From contig CAYXTO010000011.1 in assembly GCA_964468045.1 (NCBI GenBank), positions 1 to 64,000 on the forward strand: 64,000 nt of DNA. Direction: 5' to 3'. The notes beneath the pieces were generated by a model. It was not told the origin of the DNA. It did not search any database and worked only from the letters and a program-made list of their open reading frames with translations. Shown piece by piece: positions 27,743 to 36,848 of this stretch. The position numbers were made by a program, and so were the translations under genes. Numbering within the stretch: the first letter of the stretch is position 1; each line of letters begins with the position of its first letter. This DNA is from JAWKXU01 sp964468045 (GTDB lineage: Bacteria; Pseudomonadota; Alphaproteobacteria; Sphingomonadales; Sphingomonadaceae).

Positions 27743-28903
27743 TTATCCGAATACGCCCTTATCTCGCAGTTGCTCGATTTCCGGTGACTGGAACCCGCAT
27801 TCGTCGAGCAAGGCCTCAAGATCGCTGTTCTCCTTCCACATCCTCGGTCGCGGGGCTGCCGTGGCGGAATAGCGGGGCACTGGGGCGGGCTGTATAACCC
27901 CGTCAACGGTCAGAAAATTCTCCCGCGCCTGGTTGTGGGAATGCTCCCTTGCCTCGTCCATCGCGACCACCGGAGCAAAGCAGACTTCCTCGTGCTCGAG
28001 CAGATCGCACCATTCCTTGAGCGGTTTCGATGCGAACACGGCGGCAAGCTTGGCCTTCATCACCGACCAGCGCGCCCGGTCGTACTGGGAGCTGAAATCG
28101 GGATCCCGCGCGACACCGGTCAATTCCGTCAGACGCGCAAAGAACTTCTCCTCGATCGCGCCGATACACAAGTATCGACCATCGCTCGTCCGATAGGTAT
28201 CGTAGAACGGGGCGCCGCCATCCAGCAGATTTTCGCCGCGCGCGCCGTTCCATTCTCCCTGGTTCTTGAGCGTCCAGGTGCCCGCCATGAGGGCCGATGC
28301 TCCCTCCGCCATGGCGCAATCCACCACTCGGCCCGGGGCGCCGCCGCGCACCGCCATGATCGCCGAAACCATCCCGAAAGCCAGCATCAGTCCCCCACCG
28401 CCATAATCCCCAAGGAGATTGAGCGGAGGAACCGGAGCCTCGCCGGCGCGCCCGATGGCATCGAGCACGCCGCTGATGGCGATATAATTAATGTCATGCC
28501 CCGGCAGGGAGGCATAAGGTCCATCCTGGCCCCAGCCGGTCATGCGGCCATAGACCAGGCGGGAATTGATCGCCATCAGATCGTCCGGCCCCAGCCCCAG
28601 CCGTTCCGCGACACCCGGGCGGAACCCCTCGATGAACCCGTCGGCGCTCCTCACCAGCCGACGCACGATCTCCACTCCGCCAGGAGTCTTGAGATCGAGA
28701 GAGATGTTGCGCCGGGAACGCAACATCACATCCCGCCCCGCATCCACGGGAAGGCCCGCCTGCACGCCGCCCGGCCGATCGATCCGGACCACCTCGGCGC
28801 CGTTGTCGGCGAGCATCATCCCGCAAAACGGCCCGGGGCCGATACCGCCCAGTTCAATGATCCTGACGCCGGCCAGCGGCAGAGGATTGGGTGCCCCGCT
28901 CAT
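27743..28903 (-). CDS. Alpha-methylacyl-CoA racemase, second copy
   Basis: A 386-residue racemase of the CaiB/BaiF fold with the MCR-type catalytic residues His136 (PGHDINY), Asp166 (LGDYGGG) and Glu251 (GAIEEKF). It resembles the mycobacterial racemase more closely than the copy at 12598 does, notably in NLLDGGAPFYDTY. It lies 10 bases downstream of the luciferase-like gene, so it is probably the last gene of a leftward operon with the ligase, kinase and SDR. Two racemases in one locus suggest more than one methyl-branched centre, or two related substrates. Confidence 0.92.
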   Translation of the reverse strand: MSGAPNPLPLAGVRIIELGGIGPGPFCGMMLADNGAEVVRIDRPGGVQAGLPVDAGRDVMLRSRRNISLDLKTPGGVEIVRRLVRSADGFIEGFRPGVAERLGLGPDDLMAINSRLVYGRMTGWGQDGPYASLPGHDINYIAISGVLDAIGRAGEAPVPPLNLLGDYGGGGLMLAFGMVSAIMAVRGGAPGRVVDCAMAEGASALMAGTWTLKNQGEWNGARGENLLDGGAPFYDTYRTSDGRYLCIGAIEEKFFARLTELTGVARDPDFSSQYDRARWSVMKAKLAAVFASKPLKEWCDLLEHEEVCFAPVVAMDEAREHSHNQARENFLTVDGVIQPAPVPRYSATAAPRPRMWKENSDLEALLDECGFQSPEIEQLRDKGVFG

Positions 28904-28913
28904 CGTTCACCAA

Positions 28914-29993
28914 TCAGTTCATGCGGCTCCAGGATTGCACTTCGGGAAGCACCTTTTCCGCGAACAGCTTGATTCCGCTTTCAGCGTTTTCGCGGGACAT
29001 GCCACCGTAGCTGACCTGAACGGTGAGATCGAAATTACCCAGAGCATTTCTGCGGGCGTGCAGCTTGTCCAGGATCTGCTGCGGCGTGCCCCAGGTGTTG
29101 ATGTCCACGAAGGCATTGGCTGCATCGGTCATGCCGAGATCCTGCAACAGGCTGGCGTTATTCGCATAATCGCTATAGCCTTTCATGTTCTTGAAGTGGT
29201 CCCCGGCCATTTCGTAGTGATCCATCACCGTCACGTAATAGTTGGACATATGTTCGCGGGCGAGGGCTTCGGCCTTCTCGGCGCTTTCATCGCATGCCAT
29301 GAAATCCACGCAGATCGGCGCCGGAGCCGTCTCGCCATGGTACTGCTCGTACAACTCCCGATAGCTCGCGAAATGAGGAACCATCTGCTCCCATGGCTTC
29401 TGCGCGAAGCTCATCATGGTGGCGCCCAAACGCGCGCAGATCGGCACCGAGTCGGACGACATGGCGACAGAGAAGAACCTGTTCTTGAAACTGGAGAGCG
29501 GACGCGGGCGCACTTCGGTGCGGACCTGCTTGTAGTATTTCCCCTCCCATTCGCAAACGCCGGTTTCCAGTCCGCTCATCACGAATTCGGCGGATTCGTC
29601 GAAGCGGTCGCGCGCCTCGTTCATATCCAGCCCGAACGTATCATATTCCCGGCGGGCCAAGCCCCTGCCAATGCCGAACATGGCGCGGCCATTGCTGAGA
29701 TAGTCCAGCACGATCATCCGCTCGACGATGCGCATCGGGTCGTCATGCCAGGGCAGGATCACGGCGCCGGTCATCAGGCCGATACGCTCGGTCTTGGCGG
29801 CAAGGTAGGACAGGAACTGGATATTGTCGGGAGACATCGCATAATTCGAGAAATGATGCTCCACCGATCCGACCGTATCGAACCCGAGCGGTTCGGCCAG
29901 ACTGCACAGATGGATATCGCGGTCCCACGCCTCCCGGTCCGTTGTCTGATCCATAAAGTTCTGAAATACCATCAAAAGACCAACACGCATCAT
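28914..29993 (-). CDS. LLM-class flavin-dependent oxidoreductase
   Basis: A 359-residue luciferase-like TIM-barrel protein. The N-terminal EHHFSNYAMSPDNIQFLSYLAAKT, the GRAMFGIGRGLARREYDTFG segment and the overall length match the bacterial luciferase-like monooxygenase group that uses reduced FMN. Family members include Baeyer-Villiger-type oxygenases for terpenoid ketones, so ring or chain oxygenation is plausible; no flavin reductase is seen nearby. GGAGAGGT precedes two adjacent ATGs (29993 and 29990), either of which may be used. The 119 bases upstream contain a candidate operator. Confidence 0.88.
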   Translation of the reverse strand: MMRVGLLMVFQNFMDQTTDREAWDRDIHLCSLAEPLGFDTVGSVEHHFSNYAMSPDNIQFLSYLAAKTERIGLMTGAVILPWHDDPMRIVERMIVLDYLSNGRAMFGIGRGLARREYDTFGLDMNEARDRFDESAEFVMSGLETGVCEWEGKYYKQVRTEVRPRPLSSFKNRFFSVAMSSDSVPICARLGATMMSFAQKPWEQMVPHFASYRELYEQYHGETAPAPICVDFMACDESAEKAEALAREHMSNYYVTVMDHYEMAGDHFKNMKGYSDYANNASLLQDLGMTDAANAFVDINTWGTPQQILDKLHARRNALGNFDLTVQVSYGGMSRENAESGIKLFAEKVLPEVQSWSRMN

Positions 29994-30058
29994 ACCTCTC
30001 CTACTATCTCCGGACGATTTGGATCAAACCGCCGCATCCTGCATCCAAACTAATTTAT

Positions 30059-30075
30059 TTGCTTATTTCGAGCAA
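30059..30075. promoter_or_regulatory. Inverted repeat upstream of the luciferase-like gene
   Basis: TTGCT and AGCAA arms flank a 7-base centre in an A/T-rich region between the TetR stop and the luciferase-like start. This is a plausible site for the adjacent TetR protein, but unproven. Confidence 0.35.
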
Positions 30076-30112
30076 GTATCTGTACCTCGATGATCATCCC
30101 CGCCCGGGTCCT

Positions 30113-30772
30113 TCACGGGCGTCTTTCGGCAAGTATTTCCAGGGTGCTGCGCCGGTAATGCTGGAACACCGCATGAATGTTGATCGCGGACGGATCCACC
30201 AGCCACTGATAGACCAGCCCGAAGATCAGCGCCGCGAATTCCACCGCGAAGCAACTGGGATCGATGGACGGGCGAATGGTGCCCTCCTCGATCCCTTCCC
30301 GCACCCAGCGTTCCGCATCCCGGCGGTAGGCCGAATGATTCGCCGCCAGCCGCCGGCGAACGACCGTGTGGCTGGTCATGGATTCGAACCACAGGATATA
30401 CAGCGCCTGCATCTCGATCGTGTGGTTCATGAGGAAGTATTCGACCGCGTCGAACGCGCTCATGAAGGCGGCAAGGCCGGTACGGTCCTCCACGAAGCCC
30501 TTCAGGCCGCTCGCCCATTTCCGGTTGAAGTCCCGCACCATCTGGCTGAACAGAACTTCCTTCGAACCGAAGCGGTTGCTGGCGAGACCACGGCTATAGC
30601 CTGCCCGCTCCCCCACATCCTTCAACGTGGTATTGTGGGTGCCGTGCTCGACGATCAACTGCATCGCCGCTTCATACATCCGCGCATCGGACAGGGCGGT
30701 GCGTTCCGCCTGGGTCATGCGCGGCTTGGCCTTCGACGCACGCTTGATAGCCAGATTTTCATTCATAGACAT
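30113..30772 (-). CDS. TetR-family transcriptional regulator
   Basis: A 219-residue TetR-type regulator. The N-terminal helix-turn-helix is at about 48-69 (TTLKDVGERAGYSRGLASNRF), followed by a helical effector domain. The chosen start lies inside the last codons of the upstream ligase gene (14-base overlap), so it is co-transcribed with it; an in-frame start at 30862 would overlap by over 100 bases. Being inside its probable target operon suggests autoregulation. Candidate sites are the repeats at 30059-30075 and 36631-36643. Confidence 0.87.
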   Translation of the reverse strand: MSMNENLAIKRASKAKPRMTQAERTALSDARMYEAAMQLIVEHGTHNTTLKDVGERAGYSRGLASNRFGSKEVLFSQMVRDFNRKWASGLKGFVEDRTGLAAFMSAFDAVEYFLMNHTIEMQALYILWFESMTSHTVVRRRLAANHSAYRRDAERWVREGIEEGTIRPSIDPSCFAVEFAALIFGLVYQWLVDPSAINIHAVFQHYRRSTLEILAERRP

Positions 30773-32417
30773 GTTCCGCGTGGCCGAACCCGGTTTCAGT
30801 GAGATAAGGCAAGGTTCCGCTCTGCACTTCCCCGCGCAGCAATTTCTTGTCGATCTTGCCAACGCTTGTCTTGGGAAGGCTGGGAACGCAGGCCCAATAT
30901 TCCGGAATCATGAATTTTGCAATTTGCCCTGCCAGATAGCGTCGGATTCCTCCAAAATCCGGCTCATGCCCTTCCTGCGCGACGACGATCGCCAGCGGGC
31001 GCTCTTCCCAGCGGCTGTCGGCAACCGCCACCACCGCCACTTCGGCAATGCCGGGGAAGCGCGCGATCCGGTTTTCCAGATCGACCGAGGAAATCCATTC
31101 CCCGCCCGACTTGATGAGATCCTTCGTCCGGTCGGTGAGCAGGACATAGCCGCGTTCGTCGATCGTGCCGACATCGCCTGTTTCCAGCCAGCCGTCCGCG
31201 CTCAACGGCGCATCCTGCGCAGGCTGGCGGTAATATCCCGCCGCGACCCAAGGCCCGCGCAACTGCAGCCGGCCCACGGTCCTGCCGTCTTCCGCAACCC
31301 GCACGCCCTGCTCATCCACCGCGCGGACTTCCATCCCGGCCACCGGCCTGCCACTCTTGGCGCGCCATTCGACCGCCGCTTCCGGCGCTGCATCCCGTGG
31401 CGGAAAGGAAACCACGCACATCGGGCTGGTTTCGGTCATGCCCCAGCCCTGCACGATATCGACGCCCCACGCGTCCTTGACCCGCTCGATCAGCACCGGC
31501 GAGACCGCCGAGCCGCCACCAATGATCGTCCGGAAACTACCCATCTCGATCGGCGAACGGGCATGAAGCTGCAGCAGGTCGTTGAGAATGGTGGGAACCG
31601 TTGCCGTCAGGGTGGGCTTGGTCGCGGCCGCCATGGCTGCGATCTTGTCTGGCTGCAAGTGCGGTCCGGGCATCACCATGTCGCTGCCGGCGAACCAGCC
31701 GGAAAAGGGCAGCCCCCAGGCATTGGCATGGAACATCGGCGGCAGCATCAGGATGCTGTCGCGATTGCTGATGGCGAAGGCATCCACACCCATCGACGCC
31801 AGGCTGTGGAGGAAGATCGAACGATGGCTGTAGACGACCCCCTTCGGGTTGCCGGTGGTGCCGGACGTATAGCAGACTACCGCCGCGCTTTTCTCGGCCA
31901 CCTCCGGCCACTGCTCCATCGGATCATGGCCGGCGATCAGATCCTCGTAATGGTGGATCGCCCCCTTGAATCCGGCGACGGCATCGGCCTTTCCGCCGAA
32001 GATGATCAGCTGCTGCACGCATGGCTGGCGCGACAGCACCGGCTCCAGCAGCGGAAGCAGCGAGGCCTCGACCAGTATGGCGCGGTCCTCCGCATGTTCC
32101 ACGATATAGGCGAGCTGATCGGCGAACAGGCGGATATTCAGCGTGTGGAGGACATAGCCCGCCGCAGGCACCGCAAGGTAGGCTTCCAGATGCGTAGCGT
32201 TGTTCCAGGCGAAGGTGCCGATGCGATCGCCCGGAGACAGGCCCAGCGCGCCCAGTGCACTGGCCAGCCGGCGGGCCCGCGCGGCGATCTGCGCAAAGGA
32301 GGCCTCGGAATACTCCCTGCCGTCATAGGTGACGACCCGGCTTTCCGGAAAGAGCCGTTCCCCGCGAGCGACGATCATCTGCGTCGTCAGGGGATGCTGC
32401 ATCATGGTTGGATCCAT
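30759..32417 (-). CDS. Acyl-CoA synthetase (AMP-forming ligase)
   Basis: A 552-residue AMP-dependent ligase that would activate a carboxylic acid to its CoA thioester with ATP. The P-loop motif YTSGTTGNPKG (183-193), GWGMTETSP, the GDVGTIDERGY segment with its hinge, and the C-terminal LPKTSVGKIDK with the adenylation lysine are all present. It resembles medium/long-chain acyl-CoA ligases. ATG 32417 overlaps the stop of the upstream kinase gene (TGATG). It is the only evident activating enzyme in the catabolic part of the window and probably feeds both beta-oxidation gene sets. Confidence 0.93.
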   Translation of the reverse strand: MDPTMMQHPLTTQMIVARGERLFPESRVVTYDGREYSEASFAQIAARARRLASALGALGLSPGDRIGTFAWNNATHLEAYLAVPAAGYVLHTLNIRLFADQLAYIVEHAEDRAILVEASLLPLLEPVLSRQPCVQQLIIFGGKADAVAGFKGAIHHYEDLIAGHDPMEQWPEVAEKSAAVVCYTSGTTGNPKGVVYSHRSIFLHSLASMGVDAFAISNRDSILMLPPMFHANAWGLPFSGWFAGSDMVMPGPHLQPDKIAAMAAATKPTLTATVPTILNDLLQLHARSPIEMGSFRTIIGGGSAVSPVLIERVKDAWGVDIVQGWGMTETSPMCVVSFPPRDAAPEAAVEWRAKSGRPVAGMEVRAVDEQGVRVAEDGRTVGRLQLRGPWVAAGYYRQPAQDAPLSADGWLETGDVGTIDERGYVLLTDRTKDLIKSGGEWISSVDLENRIARFPGIAEVAVVAVADSRWEERPLAIVVAQEGHEPDFGGIRRYLAGQIAKFMIPEYWACVPSLPKTSVGKIDKKLLRGEVQSGTLPYLTETGFGHAEHVYE

Positions 32418-33448
32418 CACGCCCCTCCTCTATCGATCAGGGCGGCAGCTTCCCGCAGCAGGTCCGGAACGTCCCGTTCCAGATTGCGGGCATAGTCGCT
32501 GTCCACCTTGCCTTCACGATAAAGCACGAACGCCCCTTCAACGATAGCGGCGAGGCGCCAGGCGGAAAAAACCATGAAATAGGGAAGGTCGCCATTGTCG
32601 ATGCCGCTCAGGTCGGACCACAGATCGGCCAGTTCGCCCCGCTCGATCGCGGCGGGATCATTGGACAGACCCTGCACGAAGGGGAAGCCGATCACCCCTT
32701 CGCCATCCCGCCTCCAGAAGAACAGGCAAAGCCCCAGATCGACGAGCGGATCGCCGATCGTCGCCATTTCCCAATCGAGGATCGCCTTCAGCCGCGGCTC
32801 CTTCCGGTCGACCAGGCAATTGTCGAGATGGAAATCGCAATGGATGATGCTGGCCCGGCCGGAAGCGGGGGCATTGTCCCTGAGCCATTCGCCCAGCTGA
32901 TCGATCAGCGGGAGATCGCGAACCTGCTGCTCCTGCCTGATGCCCAGCCAGCGATCGATCTGGCGCTCGACAAATCCCGAAGGGCGCCCGAAGCCTTCCG
33001 GCACCTTTCCTTCCCAGGCCATCCGATGAACGGCGGCCAGCGCCGCCATCATCTCCTTGCCGAGCTGGTCGATGCTGGCTGGCCCAGCCGGATATTCCTC
33101 GGGCAGAGCCGTGGTCAAAGCCACGCCATCGATCCATTCCGTCAGCGCGAAGGGCTGGCCAAGAATGGAGCGATCGTCGCACCACGCCACCGGCCGGGGA
33201 ACCGGGGCGCTTCCATGAAGCGCTCTCAGCGCCGTGAATTCGCGCCAGATGCCGGCAGCCGCCTTGTCCGAAATGACATCGACCGGCGGATGGCGCAGCA
33301 CCAGGGGGCCGGCCGGCGTCTCGACCAGCCGGGTCACGTTGGAATTGCCGCCGGCGAGCAGCTTGCCGAGCCGTCCGCCTTCAATGCCGCATTCCGCGGC
33401 CAGCCATTGCGAAAATGCCGCGTCGCGCTCCAGCGCTAGAGGCTGCAC
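32417..33448 (-). CDS. ACAD11/LvaA-like phosphotransferase family protein
   Basis: About 343 residues of the kinase fold seen in ACAD10/11 and LvaA. The catalytic loop is HCDFHLDN (His203 to Asn210) with DWE at Asp225. Start: no ATG fits; a GTG at 33448 after a G-rich stretch is preferred and overlaps the SDR stop by 13 bases. It lies directly upstream of the acyl-CoA ligase. Its dehydrogenase partner may be the ACAD11-type enzyme at 37623, across the divergent receptor promoter. Confidence 0.83.
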   Translation of the reverse strand: MQPLALERDAAFSQWLAAECGIEGGRLGKLLAGGNSNVTRLVETPAGPLVLRHPPVDVISDKAAAGIWREFTALRALHGSAPVPRPVAWCDDRSILGQPFALTEWIDGVALTTALPEEYPAGPASIDQLGKEMMAALAAVHRMAWEGKVPEGFGRPSGFVERQIDRWLGIRQEQQVRDLPLIDQLGEWLRDNAPASGRASIIHCDFHLDNCLVDRKEPRLKAILDWEMATIGDPLVDLGLCLFFWRRDGEGVIGFPFVQGLSNDPAAIERGELADLWSDLSGIDNGDLPYFMVFSAWRLAAIVEGAFVLYREGKVDSDYARNLERDVPDLLREAAALIDRGGA

Positions 33449-34170
33449 ATCAGCCCCCCGTCGGTCATGATCACCGAACCGGTCATGTAGGTGGAGCCGG
33501 CAACCCACCAGCAAACATCCGCGATTTCCTCCGCATCGCCCATCCTGCGCAGGGGAATCTTGGTGATGATCGCGCTCTTCGCCCGCTCGGACAGGCCCTG
33601 CGTCATTTCAGTGGACACAAAGCCGGGAACCACGAGATTGACCCGAATGCCGCGTTTGGCCAGTTCGACCGCCAGAATCTGGGTCAATCCCGCCAATCCG
33701 GCCTTGGAGGCGCCATAGCAACTGTCACCGGGGAAGCCGCGAAAGCCTACCACCGCGCCGATATTGATCACGGCGCTGCCCTCCCCCATGAAAGGCAGGG
33801 CATTGCGCACCGTCTTCATCGGCCCGCTCAGATTGGTAGCCAGCGATTGCTCCCAATCCTCGAGATCGAGCGAGTCCACCCTGCCGCCGCGATGCAGGCC
33901 GGCATTGTTCACCAAGACGTCGATACCGCCCCACTGTTCGACGGCGGCGGCGCAGGCGCGGCGGATATCCTCCTCGCAGGTCACATCCGCAGCCACGCCA
34001 ATGGCATCCTGGCCCAATGCACTCGCGGCTTCGACGATCCCCTTGTCCCGGGCGACAAGGCACACACGATCGCCACGGGCAAGCGCCGTGGCGGCGATCG
34101 CGCGGCCCAGTCCGCGCGATGCCCCCGTCACCAGCCATCGCCGGGGAGATGTGCCCGATGCTTCAACCAT
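33436..34170 (-). CDS. SDR family protein with Ser-to-Ala change in the catalytic set
   Basis: A 244-residue SDR with cofactor motif TGASRGLG (15-22), NNAG (88-91), Tyr152 and Lys156. The catalytic serine, expected 13 residues before Tyr152, is Ala139 (context INIGAVVG); the bases read GCG. Its loss usually lowers SDR activity strongly, though some substrates can compensate. GAGG precedes ATG 34170. It lies between the TonB receptor and the kinase gene in the leftward operon. Confidence 0.88.
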   Translation of the reverse strand: MVEASGTSPRRWLVTGASRGLGRAIAATALARGDRVCLVARDKGIVEAASALGQDAIGVAADVTCEEDIRRACAAAVEQWGGIDVLVNNAGLHRGGRVDSLDLEDWEQSLATNLSGPMKTVRNALPFMGEGSAVINIGAVVGFRGFPGDSCYGASKAGLAGLTQILAVELAKRGIRVNLVVPGFVSTEMTQGLSERAKSAIITKIPLRRMGDAEEIADVCWWVAGSTYMTGSVIMTDGGLMCSL

Positions 34171-34183
34171 ACCTCGGCCTGCC

Positions 34184-36460
34184 TCAGAAGGTCTGCGTGA
34201 GAGCCACACCCCAGATCCTTGGCGGGCGAGGTGCTGCATAACTCCAGACACCTTGCACGTCATAGCCGATCGTCCAGCCCTTTTCGTTGGCCAGATTCTT
34301 GCCGAATACGCTCAGCGTCGTGTTGTTGATCTTATAGTTTACAGACCCATCGACGAGATACTGTCCCTTGTTCCTCAGATTGGGATTGTTGAGGAAGGTG
34401 ATCTCATGCGCTCCGACGTAATGGACGGCGCCGGTGATCCAGAAGCTGCCCGGGCCGATGTCATGTTCATAGGTGGCGCCCAGATCCCAGGTCCATTTCG
34501 GCGCCCGGCGGATCTTCAGGAAGGTGGCGTCGATCGGCGTACCGGTGCTGAAGATGTCACCCATGAAATCCTTGTACTTGGCATCGAGGTAGCCAAGATT
34601 GCCGCTCACCGTGAAATTCTGGGACAGCTTCGCCGTCAGATCAACCTCGAAGCCCTTGAGGTCGGCCTTCGACGCATTGATCGTCCGGTTCTCGCGGCCG
34701 GTCGAGGTGCCGGGGGCCGGCACGTCGAGATCCTGCTGCATATCCTTGTACTTCATCATGTAGGCGGCGGCGTTGAAGCGGATGCGCCGATCCCAGAGTT
34801 CCGCCTTCAGACCCACTTCGTAATTGTCCAGGGTCTCCGGGTTGTAGGGAATGGTCGCCGCGCCGAAGGTGGCGGGTCGGCCATTGAAGCCACCGCCGCG
34901 ATAGCCGCGCGACCACAGGGCATAGGTCATTACGTCATCGGTCCAATTGTAGCTGATGCTGACCTTCGGCGTGAACTTGGACCAGCTCTTCTTCATCGGG
35001 TCCGTCATCACGATATTGCCGCCGGCAAGGCTCGGCTCGATCACGGCGCTCGGATTGGCCTCTTCCGTCGTATCATAGATATAGATCGGCAGATCGTTGA
35101 CCAGGCTGGTCTTCTTGTCGTGCGTGTAGCGCCCGCCAACGGTCAGCTTGAGCTGTTCGGTGACCTTGTAATCGCCTTCGAAGAATACGGCGTAGGACTT
35201 GGTGGTCTGCTTGACGTCCTGCGCGCTGGTCAGGAGCGGCGCGCCGGCGAAGCCGATATAGTTCTTCAGATTGATCGTATATTTCGAATCCCAGTAGTAG
35301 CCGCCGAGGACGAAGCTGAGGGGGCCGTTGCCGCCCTTGGCCAGGCGCAGCTCATGCGTGGTCTGGCGCCAGCGCGCCGGGCGATCCGTATGATAGAGCC
35401 TGAACGGCGAGCCGTCCCAATCCTGCGTGGCGCCTTCATCCGTCTTCAGATAGCCCAGGATATAGGTCAGGTCGAAATCGCTGCCCAGATCGTACTTGGC
35501 CTTGCCGATGGCCATGTCGAGGTCGAACCAGGCGTGCCGGTCCAGCGGACCATCGCCAAGGCTCACATAGCGGTCCCCGGATGTGGGCACGCCGGACGCT
35601 GGCGAGCATTGGGCGTAAGCGGTGCAGAACAGGTCTGTCGGTCGGGTGACCGAAAGAAGCTGGCTCGGATCCTGCTTCGTTTCCTGCCGGTCGTAGCTGA
35701 CGCTCAATTCCAGCTGCTCGGTGGGAGTGAACAGCAACTGCGCGCCGAACGCCCAGAACCGGGATGACTGGCCATCCCTGTCCTGCGTGCGGTTATACAT
35801 ATAGCCGTCGCTCTTCTCATAGGCGCCGGTCACCTTCAGGGCGATATTTTCCGCCAGCCCGAAGCTGACGACGCCTTCCGCCTTGAGCGTGTCGAACCGG
35901 CCATAGGTGATGCGCGCCTTGCCGGTCAGTTCCTCGGTAGGGCGCGATCTCGAAAGGTTGATCACGCCGCCGGTCGCATTGCGGCCGAACAGCGTGCCCT
36001 GCGGGCCGCGCAGCACTTCCACGCGATCGATATCGATCGCCTTCAGCAGGCTGCCGGAGCTCTGCCCGATATAGACGTCGTCGATCACCACGCCGACCGC
36101 CGGGTCGACCGACTTCTCGACGTCCGCGACACCGATGCCGCGAATATAGATCGCGGCAACGCCGCCCGGGCCCTGCTGCGTATCGTCGATCAGCACGTTG
36201 GGGGAGGAACTGGCGAAGTCGCGAACGTCGCTGTCGAAACGCCGCTCCAGCTCCACGGCGGAAAGCGCGCTGACCGAGGAGGCGACGTCCTGCAGGTTCT
36301 CGACGCGCTTGCGCGCCGTCACGACTATCATGTCGAGGCCGCGACTCGCCGTGGTTTCCGCTGCCGCCTCCTGCGCGAAGGCGTCACCGGGCGCACCGGC
36401 CAGCATCAATGCCGCGGCGGAACACAACAACATCGTCCGAAAACAAGAAGCTTCAGTCAT
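34184..36460 (-). CDS. TonB-dependent receptor
   Basis: A 758-residue outer-membrane receptor. It has an N-terminal signal peptide with likely cleavage after AFA, a TonB-box-like region (MIVVTARKR), the plug domain (IYIRGIGVADVEKSVDPAVG; GPQGTLFGRNATGG) and a beta-barrel ending in QTF. The ATG at 36460 has GGGAGGGAGA immediately upstream; an upstream in-frame start lacks this. It heads the leftward operon with SDR, kinase, ligase, TetR, luciferase-like and racemase genes, so it probably imports their substrate. It is less like the receptors at 1 and 47707 than those two are like each other. Confidence 0.94.
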   Translation of the reverse strand: MTEASCFRTMLLCSAAALMLAGAPGDAFAQEAAAETTASRGLDMIVVTARKRVENLQDVASSVSALSAVELERRFDSDVRDFASSSPNVLIDDTQQGPGGVAAIYIRGIGVADVEKSVDPAVGVVIDDVYIGQSSGSLLKAIDIDRVEVLRGPQGTLFGRNATGGVINLSRSRPTEELTGKARITYGRFDTLKAEGVVSFGLAENIALKVTGAYEKSDGYMYNRTQDRDGQSSRFWAFGAQLLFTPTEQLELSVSYDRQETKQDPSQLLSVTRPTDLFCTAYAQCSPASGVPTSGDRYVSLGDGPLDRHAWFDLDMAIGKAKYDLGSDFDLTYILGYLKTDEGATQDWDGSPFRLYHTDRPARWRQTTHELRLAKGGNGPLSFVLGGYYWDSKYTINLKNYIGFAGAPLLTSAQDVKQTTKSYAVFFEGDYKVTEQLKLTVGGRYTHDKKTSLVNDLPIYIYDTTEEANPSAVIEPSLAGGNIVMTDPMKKSWSKFTPKVSISYNWTDDVMTYALWSRGYRGGGFNGRPATFGAATIPYNPETLDNYEVGLKAELWDRRIRFNAAAYMMKYKDMQQDLDVPAPGTSTGRENRTINASKADLKGFEVDLTAKLSQNFTVSGNLGYLDAKYKDFMGDIFSTGTPIDATFLKIRRAPKWTWDLGATYEHDIGPGSFWITGAVHYVGAHEITFLNNPNLRNKGQYLVDGSVNYKINNTTLSVFGKNLANEKGWTIGYDVQGVWSYAAPRPPRIWGVALTQTF

Positions 36461-36848
36461 TTCTCTCCCTCCCCATGCGCTTACGCATCGGCGATCAGGC
36501 ATCGGACGCCGCATCATTCAGACCGCGCAGCCAACCTTTGCCACCCCGTCTTTCGCCCTGTTTTTCAATGGAAAGCGGACCACAGGCACCGCATTTCCCT
36601 GGCGATAGACACGCCCCATTGATAACTAGTTTGTCGCGAACAAGCAATAGTGGATTTGGCCTTCTCCTGCGGAATCCAGTACACATCTGGACGGAACTCC
36701 GTTATATTACTGTTTAACATTGTTTTTTACTCGCATTCACGCTCGCTGTCGCCCGGTTTGCGGTTCGAGTCAGCAAATCTCACTTGTTTTTCGCTAGTAA
36801 GTTGCTCATGCTGCGCGCCGAAACGACAAATATTTGGGAGACGAGACG
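36461..36848. promoter_or_regulatory. Divergent promoter region between TonB receptor and SDR operon
   Basis: This 388-base region has no convincing gene. Leftward, TTGCTT and TTATCA with 16-bp spacing (about 36623-36650) could be a promoter. TTGT-CGCGA-ACAA at 36631-36643 is a short inverted repeat lying within that promoter, a possible TetR site. The stretch 36700-36740 is A/T-rich and could serve the rightward operon. All are candidates read by eye. Confidence 0.4.
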
